A stretch of 22,500 nucleotides of DNA from Paulinella micropora (Eukaryota; Cercozoa; Imbricatea; Euglyphida; Paulinellidae), in the NCBI GenBank assembly GCA_019918135.1, contig WBZZ01006805.1:1-22500 (forward strand). The letters run 5' to 3'. Below the pieces are notes generated by a model. The model worked only from the letters and a program-made list of their open reading frames with translations, did no database searches and was not told where the DNA came from. Within the stretch, counting starts at the first letter, position 1; each line of letters begins with the position of its first letter. Made by a program: the position numbers and the translations under genes. Positions 10,135-19,661 of this stretch are shown piece after piece.

Positions 10135-10135
<1 letters not shown>
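8806..10135 (+). mobile_element. Helitron/HINE-like element H3
   Basis: Starts TCCCTGAAAGGTGTTGGG after ATTATTA and ends GCAGCCCCTAG before TTATTATT. Two alpha units (about 8900-9243), three beta units (about 9243-9730), one gamma unit (about 9731-9895), two short fragments with GGTTGG..ATTCAACGTACCCTCTC (9925-10020), a G run (10020-10083), the perfect hairpin (10083-10099) and CCTTTCAGG. It differs from H2 mainly by one fewer beta unit and an extra piece at 9895-10020. Confidence 0.7.
10083..10099 (+). other. 3' hairpin of H3
   Basis: Identical to the H2 hairpin, 36 bases before the CTAG terminus. In H4 the same place reads TTTCGCGAAGCGCACCGC and in H1 TTCGCGCTTCGCAC, so the stem has decayed in those copies. 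Confidence 0.7.

Positions 10136-10194
<59 letters not shown>
10136..10194 (+). repeat. ATT microsatellite after H3
   Basis: A 59-base TTA/ATT array, interrupted at 10195 by a truncated retrotransposon 3' end. Confidence 0.95.
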
Positions 10195-10237
10195 GGCACA
10201 TGTCCGACAGGATCAAAGGCCAATTGACTGATAAGTC
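10195..10237 (+). mobile_element. 5'-truncated retrotransposon 3' end (43 bp)
   Basis: Matches 5676-5718 base for base (GGCACATGTCCGACAGGATC to GATAAGTC) and is again followed by TATTATTATT. This is the expected product of target-primed reverse transcription that stopped early. It begins directly inside an ATT array, so no target duplication can be distinguished. Confidence 0.8.
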
Positions 10238-10421
<184 letters not shown>

Positions 10422-11002
10422 CGGGGGGTGGAGGACCTCGAACAAGGTATTGGAGGCTTATGTCCGTTGAGGATATGCCATTAGCTGCATCAGTACGCCT
10501 CAGATATAGTAAATCTGCCTTGGAGTGTTGACTGTGACATATTTGAGGGAAATCCCGATGAAAAAACCTAGTCACACTTCCTAAACAGAGTTCCAGCCCA
10601 ATGGCCTCAAGGCGTTAAACTGTGACGCCAACTCATAACCCTTTGGTGGTAGATGCTGGGGAGGAGGGTCGTTGCGCGCGTAAAAGATCTTAAACTCCGC
10701 ATATGCTGGTTGATAGCCCAGGACCCAGCAGACACCAGATTGTTATGGGTGGGGTTTCGAGGCAGCTCTAGCAACCGCGCTTGGTGTATGCACTTGCACA
10801 TTCGGTGACGTCTTGCAAGAGGTTGCTGGGACTGCGGAATAACCTCGGCTTAGTGCAGTCTTGCCCTCAGGAGCTCCATCGGTGGCCCCGATCATCAGGC
10901 GAGAGACTGACACGGGGGGGTGGAGGACCTCGAACAAGGTATTGGAGGCTTATGTCCGTTGAGGATATGCCATTAGCTGCATCAGTACGCCTCAGATATA
11001 GT
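10422..11002. mobile_element. 581-bp element with 90-bp terminal direct repeats
   Basis: Its first 89 bases (10422-10510, CGGGGGGTGGAGG to GATATAGT) recur as its last 90 (10913-11002), differing only by one G in the G run. The 12-base ATTACTATTATT flanks it on both sides (10410-10421 and 11003-11014), a possible target duplication. No coding frame in the 402-base interior is convincing. Candidates are a TRIM-like miniature LTR element, an insertion from a tandem or circular template, or a Penelope-like pseudo-LTR arrangement. The ends are not TG...CA and no clear primer binding site follows the left repeat, so the class is open. The repetitive flanks make the duplication length uncertain. Confidence 0.6.
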
Positions 11003-11007
11003 ATTAC

Positions 11008-11065
<58 letters not shown>

Positions 11066-11120
11066 GTTATTATTATTATTGTTATTATTATTATTATTAT
11101 TATTAATATTGTCATTATTA
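11003..11120 (+). repeat. ATT microsatellite before H4
   Basis: About 118 bases of ATT with occasional GTT, AAT and GTC units. It begins with ATTACTATTATT, the copy of the sequence left of the 581-bp element. Confidence 0.93.
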
Positions 11121-12152
11121 TCCCTGAAAGGTGTTGGACTAGGGGGTGGGGGGTTTGGGGGGAGGGGGAAAATGAAAATTGTGTACCCCACCCCCATCCA
11201 CCCCCCTCCCACCCCCACCCCACACATTTCTGCACCCCTGTCGCAATAAATCATGGTTTGTGGGAACCAGAAGGAGTTGGAGCTCATACTGGCAGGGTGG
11301 CTAGCCCCAGAGTCAATCTTGATGCTGGTATGTTTTTTTTTTGGAATTCACGCAATAATTTGCGTTGGGGCAGTGTCCTGAATGCCAAATTTCCTTGTTT
11401 TTTTGGCGTTTTTTTGAACCCCCCCATCGCAATAAATCATGTTTTGTGCGAACCAGGAGGAGTTGGGAGCTCATATTGGCAGGGTAGCTAGCCCCAGACT
11501 CGATCTTGATGCTGCTCTGCTTTTTTAGGAATTCACGCAAATATTTGCGTTAGGAAGTATCCTGAATGTCAAATTTTCTTGTTTTTAGCAGTACTTGCCG
11601 GTTCCTCCGGCAATTCAACGTACCCTGTCGAAGGGAAAGGGGGGGTCCGGGGATGCTCTCCCCCGGGAACCCCAGTCCTGTGATTGAACGTACCCGTTCT
11701 GGTCGGGTGGCACCCCAACCTGAAAATTCAGGTTTTTTTGCCACCAGGCGCCCTTTGCGGCACCTCGAGCAATTGAACGTACCCTGTCGAAGGGAAAGGG
11801 GGGGTCGGGGGGGCTCTCCTCCCGGAAACTAAAAAATATCGTAAGTACAATTTGTGGTCGTGGGTGGCACCCATACCTAAATTTTCAGGTCTTTTTTGCC
11901 ACCAGGCGCCACTTGCACACACCAGAGGTGTACCTGACAGTGCTTGATGAGCTCTCTTCGAAAATATTAAAATTGCGGTGCCGGTTGGCACCCATCCTGA
12001 ATTTTAGAGGTCTTTTTGCCACCAGGTGCCACTTCCGCACACCAGAGGGAGTTCCAGATTGATGTTTGGTGTACCCGACACAGGAGGGGGGGGGGGGGGG
12101 GTTTCGCGAAGCGCACCGCAAACCATCCTTTCAGGTGTTGGCGAAGCCCCTA

Positions 12153-12153
<1 letters not shown>
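11121..12153 (+). mobile_element. Helitron/HINE-like element H4
   Basis: Starts TCCCTGAAAGGTGTTGG after ATTATTA and ends GAAGCCCCTAG before TTATTATT. Two alpha units (about 11241-11585), two beta units with a reduced hairpin (about 11585-11910), one and a half gamma units (about 11911-12083), a short G run (12086-12102), a decayed hairpin and CCTTTCAGGTGTTGG. It is the shortest copy. Its beta units carry CCAACCTGAAAATTCAGG as H1 does, so H1 and H4 form one subgroup and H2 and H3 the other. Confidence 0.65.
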
Positions 12154-12203
<50 letters not shown>

Positions 12204-12206
12204 TAG

Positions 12207-12249
<43 letters not shown>
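12154..12249 (+). repeat. ATT microsatellite after H4
   Basis: About 96 bases of ATT repeats with a few AGT units, between H4 and the next retrotransposon fragment. Confidence 0.93.
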
Positions 12250-12250
<1 letters not shown>

Positions 12251-12362
12251 TGCCCTCGCGGGGGTGTCATTAGAGCCTATCGTCAATTCTTCGTACTCCC
12301 CTCACGGGTGAGACGATGGAGGCGCATGTGCAGAAATGCATCAGCCATTGACAGAGAAGCAC
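12250..12362 (+). mobile_element. Diverged 5'-truncated retrotransposon 3' end
   Basis: The stretch ATGGAGGCGCATGTGCAGAA... (12316 on) aligns with ATGGAGGCACATGTCCGACA... (5671 on), keeping CCATTGAC against CCAATTGAC, and runs directly into TATTATT. The upstream part (12250-12315) is only loosely similar to 5600-5670. It is probably a related subfamily. Confidence 0.55.
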
Positions 12363-12407
12363 TATTATTATTATTATTATTGTTATTATTATTACTATTA
12401 TTATTAC

Positions 12408-12437
<30 letters not shown>
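12363..12437 (+). repeat. ATT microsatellite (tail of preceding fragment)
   Basis: About 75 bases of ATT repeats with ATTACT variants. It is the last ATT array of the patchwork; AT-rich sequence follows. Confidence 0.93.
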
Positions 12438-12439
<2 letters not shown>

Positions 12440-12617
12440 TAATTCTTTCAACTTTGATCAATTCAATTTTCATTAATACGATTTTCATAAATGCAATTTC
12501 GATTAATGCAATTTTCGTTCATTCAATCTTCATTAATTCAATTTTCATTAATTCAATTTTCATTAATGCAATTTTCATTAATTCAATTTTCATGAATGCA
12601 ATTTTCATTAATTTTAA
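12440..12617 (+). repeat. 15-bp AT-rich minisatellite
   Basis: Ten or more imperfect copies of a 15-base unit resembling ATTTTCATTAATTCA or ATTTTCATTAATGCA. The open frame across it (period of five residues) follows from the 15-base period and is not evidence of a gene. Confidence 0.88.
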
Positions 12618-12737
12618 ATTTCATTCTCACCATTATCACAAATAAGTCGCAAAGTATAATGTATTAAGCGGGTGTGTGGTTGACTTTTGTACGCATGCTT
12701 CTGATATTATCTATCATGCTGATCCAACGTTTAATAG

Positions 12738-12834
12738 CCTGGATGGACACTGGCGGACGAAAAATTCCCTGCTTTTGCATGCGAAGAGTGGGGTAATTTT
12801 ACGTATCGTCCTGATTGGAGGAACTGGCACCCAG
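12738..12834 (+). CDS. Candidate upstream exon (97 nt), unknown protein
   Basis: Between TTTAATAG and CCAG/GTATTC one frame is open from CCT to the donor, with an in-frame TAG just before the acceptor. The peptide is rich in Trp and acidic residues and ends TYRPDWRNWHP plus one leftover base (phase 1). The exon ending at 15925 contains TKWHPDWH, a similar PDW pattern, and its possible starts at 15774 and 15837 also take phase 1. This makes it a plausible upstream exon of that gene, about 3 kb away. It is short, and the acceptor lacks a long pyrimidine tract. Confidence 0.3.
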
Positions 12835-13385
12835 GTATTCGTGCAGCTCAACTAATTTAATCTGCTTGAACTGCTTGTATAATGCGATGACACACAGTAC
12901 CTGCAACTCATGCAGCATCTACATTTGTTGTTTCCTGTATCATACCGTTACAGAGCATGTAATTGAGCATATATTATAATTATGGTTCATGCAACAACTC
13001 ATATTCAAGGTTACAAGCAAGGTTCCTAACTTCAAATTAATATCAACGACAGCGCTAGCCATGGCTTTAGTTGTTTTCAAGTAATTCTTTTGCCAAGCTC
13101 CAGAACTTTTATGATAGCTTGCGATGAAAATAAACTACTACCTAGGCCACAATTCACTAAATCGACTGACAAAAGGCGCTGCAAGTTGTTATTTCTTGTA
13201 CTTAAGAACCTTCTCATGAAATGTCTATAAGTACACTTGTTTACAATGCATGTGAGCGACACCTGAATATTGTTTTTTACACAACTCTGCATGTGCTAAT
13301 GATAAATATTGTCTCCGTAATTCCTTGCAATTTCATCTTTAATTTTGTTCGGCGAACTTGCAAATATTTACTAGGAGCGAATATT
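12835..13385. other. AT-rich unique sequence, nothing recognised
   Basis: No repeat, RNA gene or convincing exon is seen. A minus-strand open frame at 13077-13292 has no recognisable family or splice support. Confidence 0.5.
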
Positions 13386-13447
13386 AATGCATGTATGTGT
13401 GTATGCATGTATGCATGTATGTATGTATGTATATGTATATATGTATG

Positions 13448-13479
<32 letters not shown>

Positions 13480-13560
13480 CATGTAATTGTATGTGTGTAC
13501 GGTATGTAGTATGTATGTATCTATGTACCTATGTAATTGTATGTTTGTAATTGTATGTAA
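13386..13560 (+). repeat. (ATGT)n microsatellite, impure
   Basis: Tandem ATGT/GTAT units with ATGC and ATAT variants. Open frames with Tyr/Val/Cys or His/Thr/Tyr runs on the two strands are products of the repeat. Confidence 0.9.
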
Positions 13561-13946
13561 ACAAATTTTTGTAGCGTATACGTATGTTTGTATTACATAG
13601 AAAACATGATAGCTGATTACTAAGGAAGGTAGAAGTCTAGAAAGCCTATTAAATTTAAAATAAAATGGTGATGTAATCACTTTTTGTGGACATTAACGAA
13701 CCTTTTAACACTTAACCTATGTAATCCACACACAAAGCCATGCATATGCATACATACATGCACACGTATACACACATGCAGTCATCTATATATCCACTAG
13801 ATTCCTTCGGCCGCGGAATTTGGAATAATCTCAAATCGGAAGGGCCCTTTTGTAGAGGTCGAACACGCCACTTCATATTATGTTAATATGATCATGATTA
13901 TGTACTCACAAATGAACGAAAATATGCACTGTATAATATCTGTACT

Positions 13947-13977
<31 letters not shown>

Positions 13978-14271
13978 GTATATGTATATATATGTATATG
14001 TATATATTAGAGAGAGAGAGAGAGATAGTACAAGCAAAGTCATATATTCCAGAAGCAGAATTCATCCTTGCCTTCGTCCGATTTTGCGCCTCCTTGCGAT
14101 TTGGTTTGCATTGTATGTGCACACCGTCGATTCTAAATTTTGTTCAAACATGCCATAGAATCCCTTAATATTGCTGCGCGCTCACTCTAACACTACGCTC
14201 TTTTGCCCTACTTAATAAAATAGCAAAGCCTGAGCTTTCCTCGTCACCTTGCTTGCCTACTCCTCCTAGTT

Positions 14272-14273
<2 letters not shown>
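13561..14273. other. AT-rich intergenic sequence with TA and GA tracts
   Basis: Holds a (TA)n run (about 13947-13970) passing into TGTATA repeats to about 14007, then a (GA)n tract (14009-14025). A small GC-rich island at 13797-13870 has one open frame of about 25 codons after a CCACTAG acceptor-like site, too weak to call. Nothing else is seen. Confidence 0.6.

Positions 14274-14316
<43 letters not shown>
14274..14316 (+). repeat. Poly(T) run, 43 bases
   Basis: An uninterrupted T run in a C/T-rich context. It may mark the reverse-strand 3' end of a retroposon, but no body was recognised downstream. Confidence 0.95.
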
Positions 14317-14320
<4 letters not shown>

Positions 14321-14555
14321 CTCCTTCTTTCTCCTCCTCCTTTTTTAAAATATAAATATGGTAACTGCCTGCATTGTTCCGGGCAACGAGTTTGTGTGTC
14401 ATACTTATACGTGTTGTGCCTAGACAATTGTAAAATAGAACTCATGAAAAACCGCTACATTCTGCATATAGACTACAAAACAGCCCCAACGTTCTCAAAG
14501 GCTTACTTCAACCAATAGTTTTTTCAGTTTTGGAGGTAGGAAATCAGATATTTAA

Positions 14556-14774
14556 ACAATAATCTGGCGCAAAACGAGGGCGAAAAAATATACGACAGTG
14601 TTTTCGACTAGAAAGTCGAAACGGAAGGAGGAGCATGTCAACAAAAATTGGTTTTTTCCCAATGTGGTATCGGGAACAACAACGAAGGGTGAGGTACTTG
14701 ACTTTGCCTTCAAAGCGATCGACTTCGAAAATGAGACAAAAGAAGCAGCGCATCCGGGCGTGAGGCCTGAGTGA
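14556..14774. pseudogene. Coding-like fragment, strand unresolved
   Basis: On the plus strand a frame of about 72 codons is open from 14556 to TGA at 14772. It is basic at first (KSKRKEEH) and then contains VVSGTTTKGEVLDFAFKAID. On the minus strand a 134-codon frame covers 14544-14948. Composition is more GC-rich and codon-like than the surroundings. No family is recognised. It may be a decayed gene or transposon fragment. Confidence 0.3.
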
Positions 14775-14950
14775 GGATAGAGAATGAAGATGCCAAATTC
14801 CTGCATGCTGAAGTGATTGAGGGTAGGGTATGAGAGGATATGGTTCAGTTGACGGCTTCGATGGTGGATTGAGGGAGAAAAGGATTTTCTCAAGCTTTCG
14901 GGGGGGCCTTGTATAACATAACTCCAAGAGCTCTAGTTTTATGTGCAACT

Positions 14951-15139
14951 ATGATTAAGCCCCAAGGTTTGCGCATTCAACTACGCTTTTGGGCGCACCA
15001 TACTGGGCACGAAGAAATGAGCGGTGAAGCGCTTGAAAATGGGTCCCAGATCGAAATCGACATGCCCACTTGTAATTTTCAACCTCTGGTTGTAGAGCCT
15101 TTCCTGCAAATTGTGATTGAGCGCCGTACCAGCGCCTAG
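14951..15139 (+). CDS. Small open frame, hypothetical
   Basis: ATG at 14951 to TAG at 15137, 62 codons, with mixed residues including RFWAHHTGHEEMSG and FLQIVIERR. The composition looks coding-like, but there is no recognised domain. It could be an exon of the gene whose better-supported exons begin after 15770, a decayed fragment, or chance. Confidence 0.25.
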   Translation: MIKPQGLRIQLRFWAHHTGHEEMSGEALENGSQIEIDMPTCNFQPLVVEPFLQIVIERRTSA

Positions 15140-15773
15140 CACAAGAAAGCGCTAACTATGAATTGTTTAGACAAAGTCCAAGGACAATCTAGAACTCTTG
15201 GCATGGTGTCCTGCAAAGAGTGCGCGCCAAGTCCTAATACGTAAATGGAGGATGATTATCACGAAGAGAGAGAAGATAAAGCTCAATAAGGAGCTATCTA
15301 AAGTACCCTGTTTGACCCTCATTCTTTTTCTTTTGCCTTTCCCTTTCACTTCCGTCTCGCTCGGCCTTTGTCAACCAGCACCATCCAAATCATTACATGG
15401 GTGTATGTAATACTACATAAAGCTCATTTTTTTACATGCACTGCTAAGTAGAATGTGTGCGTATGTATATGAGACAAAGAGTTAGCTGTGTAACAGTGCA
15501 TGTATGCGTGCAGAAGTGCGAGCATGTCCACGCTATTTTGATGGATTCGGTGGCCCTGGGAAAGGTTTTACAAGAATTGGAATGCAATGCAATCATTTCT
15601 ATATTGTTTATTTCCAACTGAGGAATGTTGTATATATTGCATGTGTTTTGAAAAAGGAATAGTCTGTTTTTGATCAACCACGAACAAAATGTTGAGATAA
15701 TTTGTGTGTGTGTTATACGTACACTTGAAGCATATTCGTGTACTGATAATGAAGAGAAAGAACAGGTTTGTAG
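15140..15773. other. AT-rich sequence, nothing recognised
   Basis: No repeat array or convincing exon is seen. Open frames on both strands lack splice or family support. Confidence 0.5.
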
Positions 15774-15836
15774 CATTCCTGCTAAAAGAGGACAAAGATG
15801 GAGCAGATGTCAGGATAAGTGGCTGCTTGTTGATAG

Positions 15837-17609
15837 CTTTTGATGGCGACACTGACACGGCCACAAAATGGCACCCCGACTGGCACTCAATGCTTGCGAT
15901 TGTTTCCTACTCTTTCTCTGCCAAGGTACAATGGCAAATAGCTTGCGTTAAAATATGTTGCACTAAGACTTATGGTATGTTTGAAAAGATGCGCGCTGAC
16001 TGTTGTGTGTATGTGTCGTCATGACATATATATATAGTATTCAAGCAATATGGTAATAAACACACTCATACATTTTTACATTACATGCAGGTACACATAT
16101 AAAATGTTGCATGATAATAATATTATTATTTTTTTCTCTTGCACTGCATCCTTCCTTGAGTTCTATCTAATTTGTGCTGCTTGAATATTCATATTTTAAG
16201 ACTTTCATTAGATACTATTTGGCTATCTTACACTGTATTTGTCGCCAAGGTAAAATGTAAGGCTAGACACACATCGATCTAGACCATAGCATGCATATAT
16301 AGATACATAGATACGTATACATACATGACAAAAGAAATATAAATCTGTATGAATGCGCATACTATATTTACGTTTCATAAAAGATATGTGCATGTATAAA
16401 GGTTTCTATTTTATGTGCATGTATTTCATTCTTGGTAGACGATTATAGCGATGTAATACATGTATTTGTGTTTGCATCTTCAGGAACAGCATTCAATTAT
16501 TTATTGCAAATAATTTATTTTCACATCATTTCATAGACTCTGCAAATTGTTCTGTTAAAATATGGAAGTTACCGTGCGTGTGCATTTACGCCTATGCACA
16601 ACATTATTACATATATAGACATCGATGCAATACCTTTTCAGGTGCAAAGCTTTAGGCTAAACAGTGCTGCAGCAGACATGGGTGGGGGTACCTGTGGCAG
16701 ACCTGTTTCATGGACTCTTACAGGTGTGTCTTTTTGCTTAGTACGAACTGCTTAAAAGTACGATTGTCAACCATCTAAATTAACCTGATCATCAACTTCA
16801 TTGCACACGGACTCCCTTGAACATTTTGAATTTGTTGTAAATCAATATAATAGATTGAGCATTTTGCAAAGGTTATGCTGGACCATAAATTTACAGCCAG
16901 AAATATTACTGATACTGTTATATGTTGTGACATATGTTATACACACAAATTTAAAAAATGATTTTGACAGATTTTGTTGTTACAAATGTTTCCTGAAAAA
17001 ATGATTTTGACAGATTTTGTTATCTATAATTATAAAACTTAGATTAGATTAGATTAGATTAGACTAGATTAGATCAGATTAGACAATTTTATTTATATGT
17101 AAGAAATATTTGTCGCGCCGCATATAACTAACGTGCAGGTATATTTATACTTGCACATACAGGTGCAAAATGTGCAAATATAATCTGTAAGCAACTGACG
17201 AATAAGTTCTGATTTAGGTAAAACATGTCAAACTGCCGTTTTTGGGGCGTCCGACAGCAACTCAAAAACCATCAGCTTCGATGGCGACTACATCTGCCCC
17301 AGCTCTGTTGACGATAATTTTCTCATTACTCAAACGGCAACTCAAGTCACATTAACACGAGTTGCTGATTTTGGTTGGTGGTGGAATCAAGAAGTTCGTT
17401 GCTGCTCTTTAGGTATGCTTGTATTTTGTTTTCCTCCCAATAATTATTTCTTCTTGTTTTCTTGTCATAATATTCTTTTCTTTTTTTTGTGCTTTAAGCA
17501 AGAATGGCCGCATGATTAATGATTACTTATGCTGATTGTTTTGCAAACCCCAGTTGGAAACTACATTAAACGCAGAGTTGATCTCCAAAATAAACAAAAA
17601 TATATATAA
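15837..17609 (+). CDS. 3' part of a spliced gene of unknown function
   Basis: Proposed exons: one ending at 15925 (start 15837, 15814 or 15774), 16642-16723, 17218-17412 and 17554-17609 with stop TAA at 17607. Each junction is GT-AG, and acceptors are CCTTTTCAG, CTGATTTAG and CAAACCCCAG. The phases agree independently. The first exon ends in phase 0, and the second is open only in phase 0. The second ends in phase 1, and the third is open only from phase 1. The third (195 nt) is symmetric 1-1, and the last reads phase 1 to a stop. The peptide has DTATKWHPDWH, then GGGTCGRPVSW, then KTCQT, FDGDYICPSS, GWWWNQEV and RCCSL, so paired Cys and Trp suggest a secreted or extracellular domain. No family is recognised and no N-terminus is seen. 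Confidence 0.55.
15926..16641 (+). other. Intron, first of the proposed gene
   Basis: 716 bases from GTACAATGG to CCTTTTCAG, AT-rich. The donor is weak; an alternative, GTATGTTTG, lies at about 15975. Contains short TA-rich stretches and no array. Confidence 0.45.
16724..17217 (+). other. Intron, second of the proposed gene
   Basis: 494 bases from GTGTGTC to CTGATTTAG. It holds a 26-bp direct repeat (AAAAAATGATTTTGACAGAT plus TTTGTT at 16953-16978 and 16996-17021) and an AGATT pentanucleotide array (about 17038-17084). Confidence 0.45.
17038..17084 (+). repeat. (AGATT)n pentanucleotide array
   Basis: About nine AGATT units with a few substitutions (AGACT, AGATC), inside the proposed second intron. 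Confidence 0.85.
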
Positions 17610-17631
17610 CCAAACTAAAAAAATATGTGAG
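17188..17631 (+). repeat. Segmental duplication, copy 1 (exons plus intron)
   Basis: From AGCAACTGACGAATAAG to GTGAGCTTAGATAG this matches 19824-20271 with only a handful of differences: T/C near 17472, G/T near 17510, and a 2-base GA insertion in copy 2. It contains the 195-nt exon, a 141-nt intron and the last exon. Both copies run directly into GATA arrays. Confidence 0.92.
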
Positions 17632-17634
17632 CTT

Positions 17635-17755
<121 letters not shown>

Positions 17756-18192
17756 TGTTTAATCTATGGGCGTGGCATAGCTTGAAAAGCCATTGCCTCC
17801 AATACTACCCCCGAACAAGAACTTTCAGCACCTTCCCAGCTGCACACCAACCACTGTCTCGCTGTGGTTGGTGTCTGTGCCTAGTTCAAGTCGAAAGGTA
17901 GCCGAGCCCTTTTGAACTATACAGAACAGCACTGGAACACTGCCCCAGGAGCGTGTGCCATAAGGAGATGATGGCCACCAAAGCCGAGGTTTCGGGAGCT
18001 CACGCTCGTTGTGAGTTACCTTCTACAACCCCGACTTTATCAACCCTTTGCATCACGGCTCTGGGGGAGTGTTCTGTTGCCTGTTTAGCCCTTGCGCTGC
18101 GCGCGATTAACGGCGGACACAAAATCGTCATTATAGGGGGTTTGGTTTTAGGCCGGAGCACTGTGCAGCTGGCCCTCTGCATCCCCCCCCGG
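17756..18192. other. GC-rich block between GATA arrays
   Basis: About 437 bases of higher-GC, non-repetitive sequence ending in a C run (CCCCCCCCGGG). An 82-codon plus-strand frame (17953-18201) has a hydrophobic middle but runs into the C run and GATA array, so it is not called. The block is absent between exon copy 2 and its GATA/X block, so it was either inserted there together with the satellite unit that follows or lost from copy 2. Confidence 0.6.
17844..17874 (+). other. Perfect 11-bp inverted repeat (hairpin)
   Basis: ACACCAACCAC, a 9-base spacer TGTCTCGCT, and GTGGTTGGTGT. It could form an RNA hairpin or DNA cruciform. No family is recognised. Confidence 0.75.
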
Positions 18193-18273
<81 letters not shown>

Positions 18274-18286
18274 GTAGATAGATAGG

Positions 18287-18379
<93 letters not shown>

Positions 18380-18380
18380 G
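18193..18380 (+). repeat. GATA array 2
   Basis: About 47 GATA units with two GGTA variants, running into the isolated satellite unit at GATGAGATATCG. Confidence 0.97.
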
Positions 18381-18921
18381 AGATATCGACTAATGTCAGA
18401 AAAAGGAGCTTCTGATTTCGTCAACCAAGGAAGTCTGTGGGTAAAGTATTAAGCCGATGCCCAGCTAAGCCGTGATGTTTGCACGGAAGGGACTGATACA
18501 GGCGATACCAAAACCTCCCTAGTACCAGGCGGGGCCAGGGCTCGTTCCATAAGCGCCCCTTGCAGAACGAGCTCCCACCTCCATTACAGAGGACCCAGTA
18601 AGCAGATGGAGTTTCGAGACTGTTCGACAGTCTAGTATAAACCGACAGAGCACTGTGGGTTTTATTCCGGGCTCAACAAGCGAGAAAGGGCACCCTGAGG
18701 GAACAGGATTGTGCTTCCCGTCGCTATTTCGGCATGTGACTTATAGGCGTATGGCTAGGCACACATAAGGCACCCCACCACGGGCCCAGCACACCCACAC
18801 CATCCCCTAATTCTCTGTCTGTCGACAGATGGCACCCATTCAAAAAACCAAGCCCAAGGGAGGGTCAGTGACACCTCAAGTGGCCTTGGTTCACTCCGTG
18901 GAGTAAGTGATGAGATCAACT
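18377..18921 (+). repeat. Isolated 546-bp-type satellite unit (545 bp)
   Basis: A full unit of the satellite found at 20762-22500, with several substitutions (for example GGTTCACTCC for GGTTCGCTCC, and GACTGTTCGACAGTC for GACTGTCGACAGTC). It starts at the same nucleotide after a GATA array as the terminal array does. Its divergence contrasts with the homogeneous terminal units. Confidence 0.93.
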
Positions 18922-18958
18922 GATGAGATATCGACTAATGTCAGAAAAAGGAGCTTCT

Positions 18959-18960
<2 letters not shown>
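18922..18960 (+). repeat. Satellite unit fragment (39 bp)
   Basis: The first 39 bases of the next satellite unit (GATGAGATATCGACTAATG... to GCTTCTGA), cut off directly by a GATA array. It shows that at least two tandem units stood here before truncation. Confidence 0.92.

Positions 18961-19053
<93 letters not shown>
18961..19053 (+). repeat. GATA array 3
   Basis: About 23 GATA units between the truncated satellite unit and block X1. Confidence 0.97.
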
Positions 19054-19231
19054 GCGCTAGGTGAGCCAGGTGAGATAGATAGAGATAGATAGAGAGATAG
19101 AGAGATGTATCAATAGAGCAAAAGATAAAGATATCGATAGATAGTATGAGGTAAGTAAGTAGGTTGATAGAATGATAGATAGATCGACCGATCAATAGAT
19201 AGACCGATAGATCGATTGGTCGATCTATTAG
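19054..19231 (+). repeat. Block X, copy 1
   Basis: GCGCTAGGTGAGCCAGGTGAG... to GATCTATTAG matches 20365-20542 at a constant offset of 1311 with almost no differences (GTATCAAT versus ATATCAAT). It is GATA-derived but complex enough to mark a real duplication. Confidence 0.92.
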
Positions 19232-19410
19232 TTCAACAGATAGATCAACAGATAGATCAACAGATAGATCAACAGATAGATCAACAGATATATCAACAGA
19301 TAGCTCAATAGATAGATAGCTCAATAGATAGATAGCTCAACAGATAGCTCAACAGATAGCTCAACAGATAGCTCAATAGATAGCTCAATAGATAGCTCAA
19401 TAGATAGCTC
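19232..19410 (+). repeat. 12-bp GATA-derived minisatellite, copy 1
   Basis: Units of 12 bases (three GATA-like steps) such as ATCAACAGATAG, GCTCAACAGATA and GCTCAATAGATA stand in homogeneous runs. The higher-order period of 12 creates the long open Leu-Ser-rich minus-strand frames. Confidence 0.88.
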
Positions 19411-19650
<240 letters not shown>

Positions 19651-19661
19651 CATGCTCGTTG

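Noticed and set aside
13077..13292. Minus-strand 71-codon open frame
   Set aside because: No recognisable family, no splice or promoter support, and AT-rich composition like its surroundings.
13797..13870. Small GC-rich exon-like island
   Set aside because: Open in one frame for about 25 codons after a weak acceptor, but no matching donor or phase link to neighbouring exons.
17953..18201. 82-codon open frame in the GC block
   Set aside because: Runs through a C run into a GATA array, and a competing open frame covers the opposite strand. No family resemblance.
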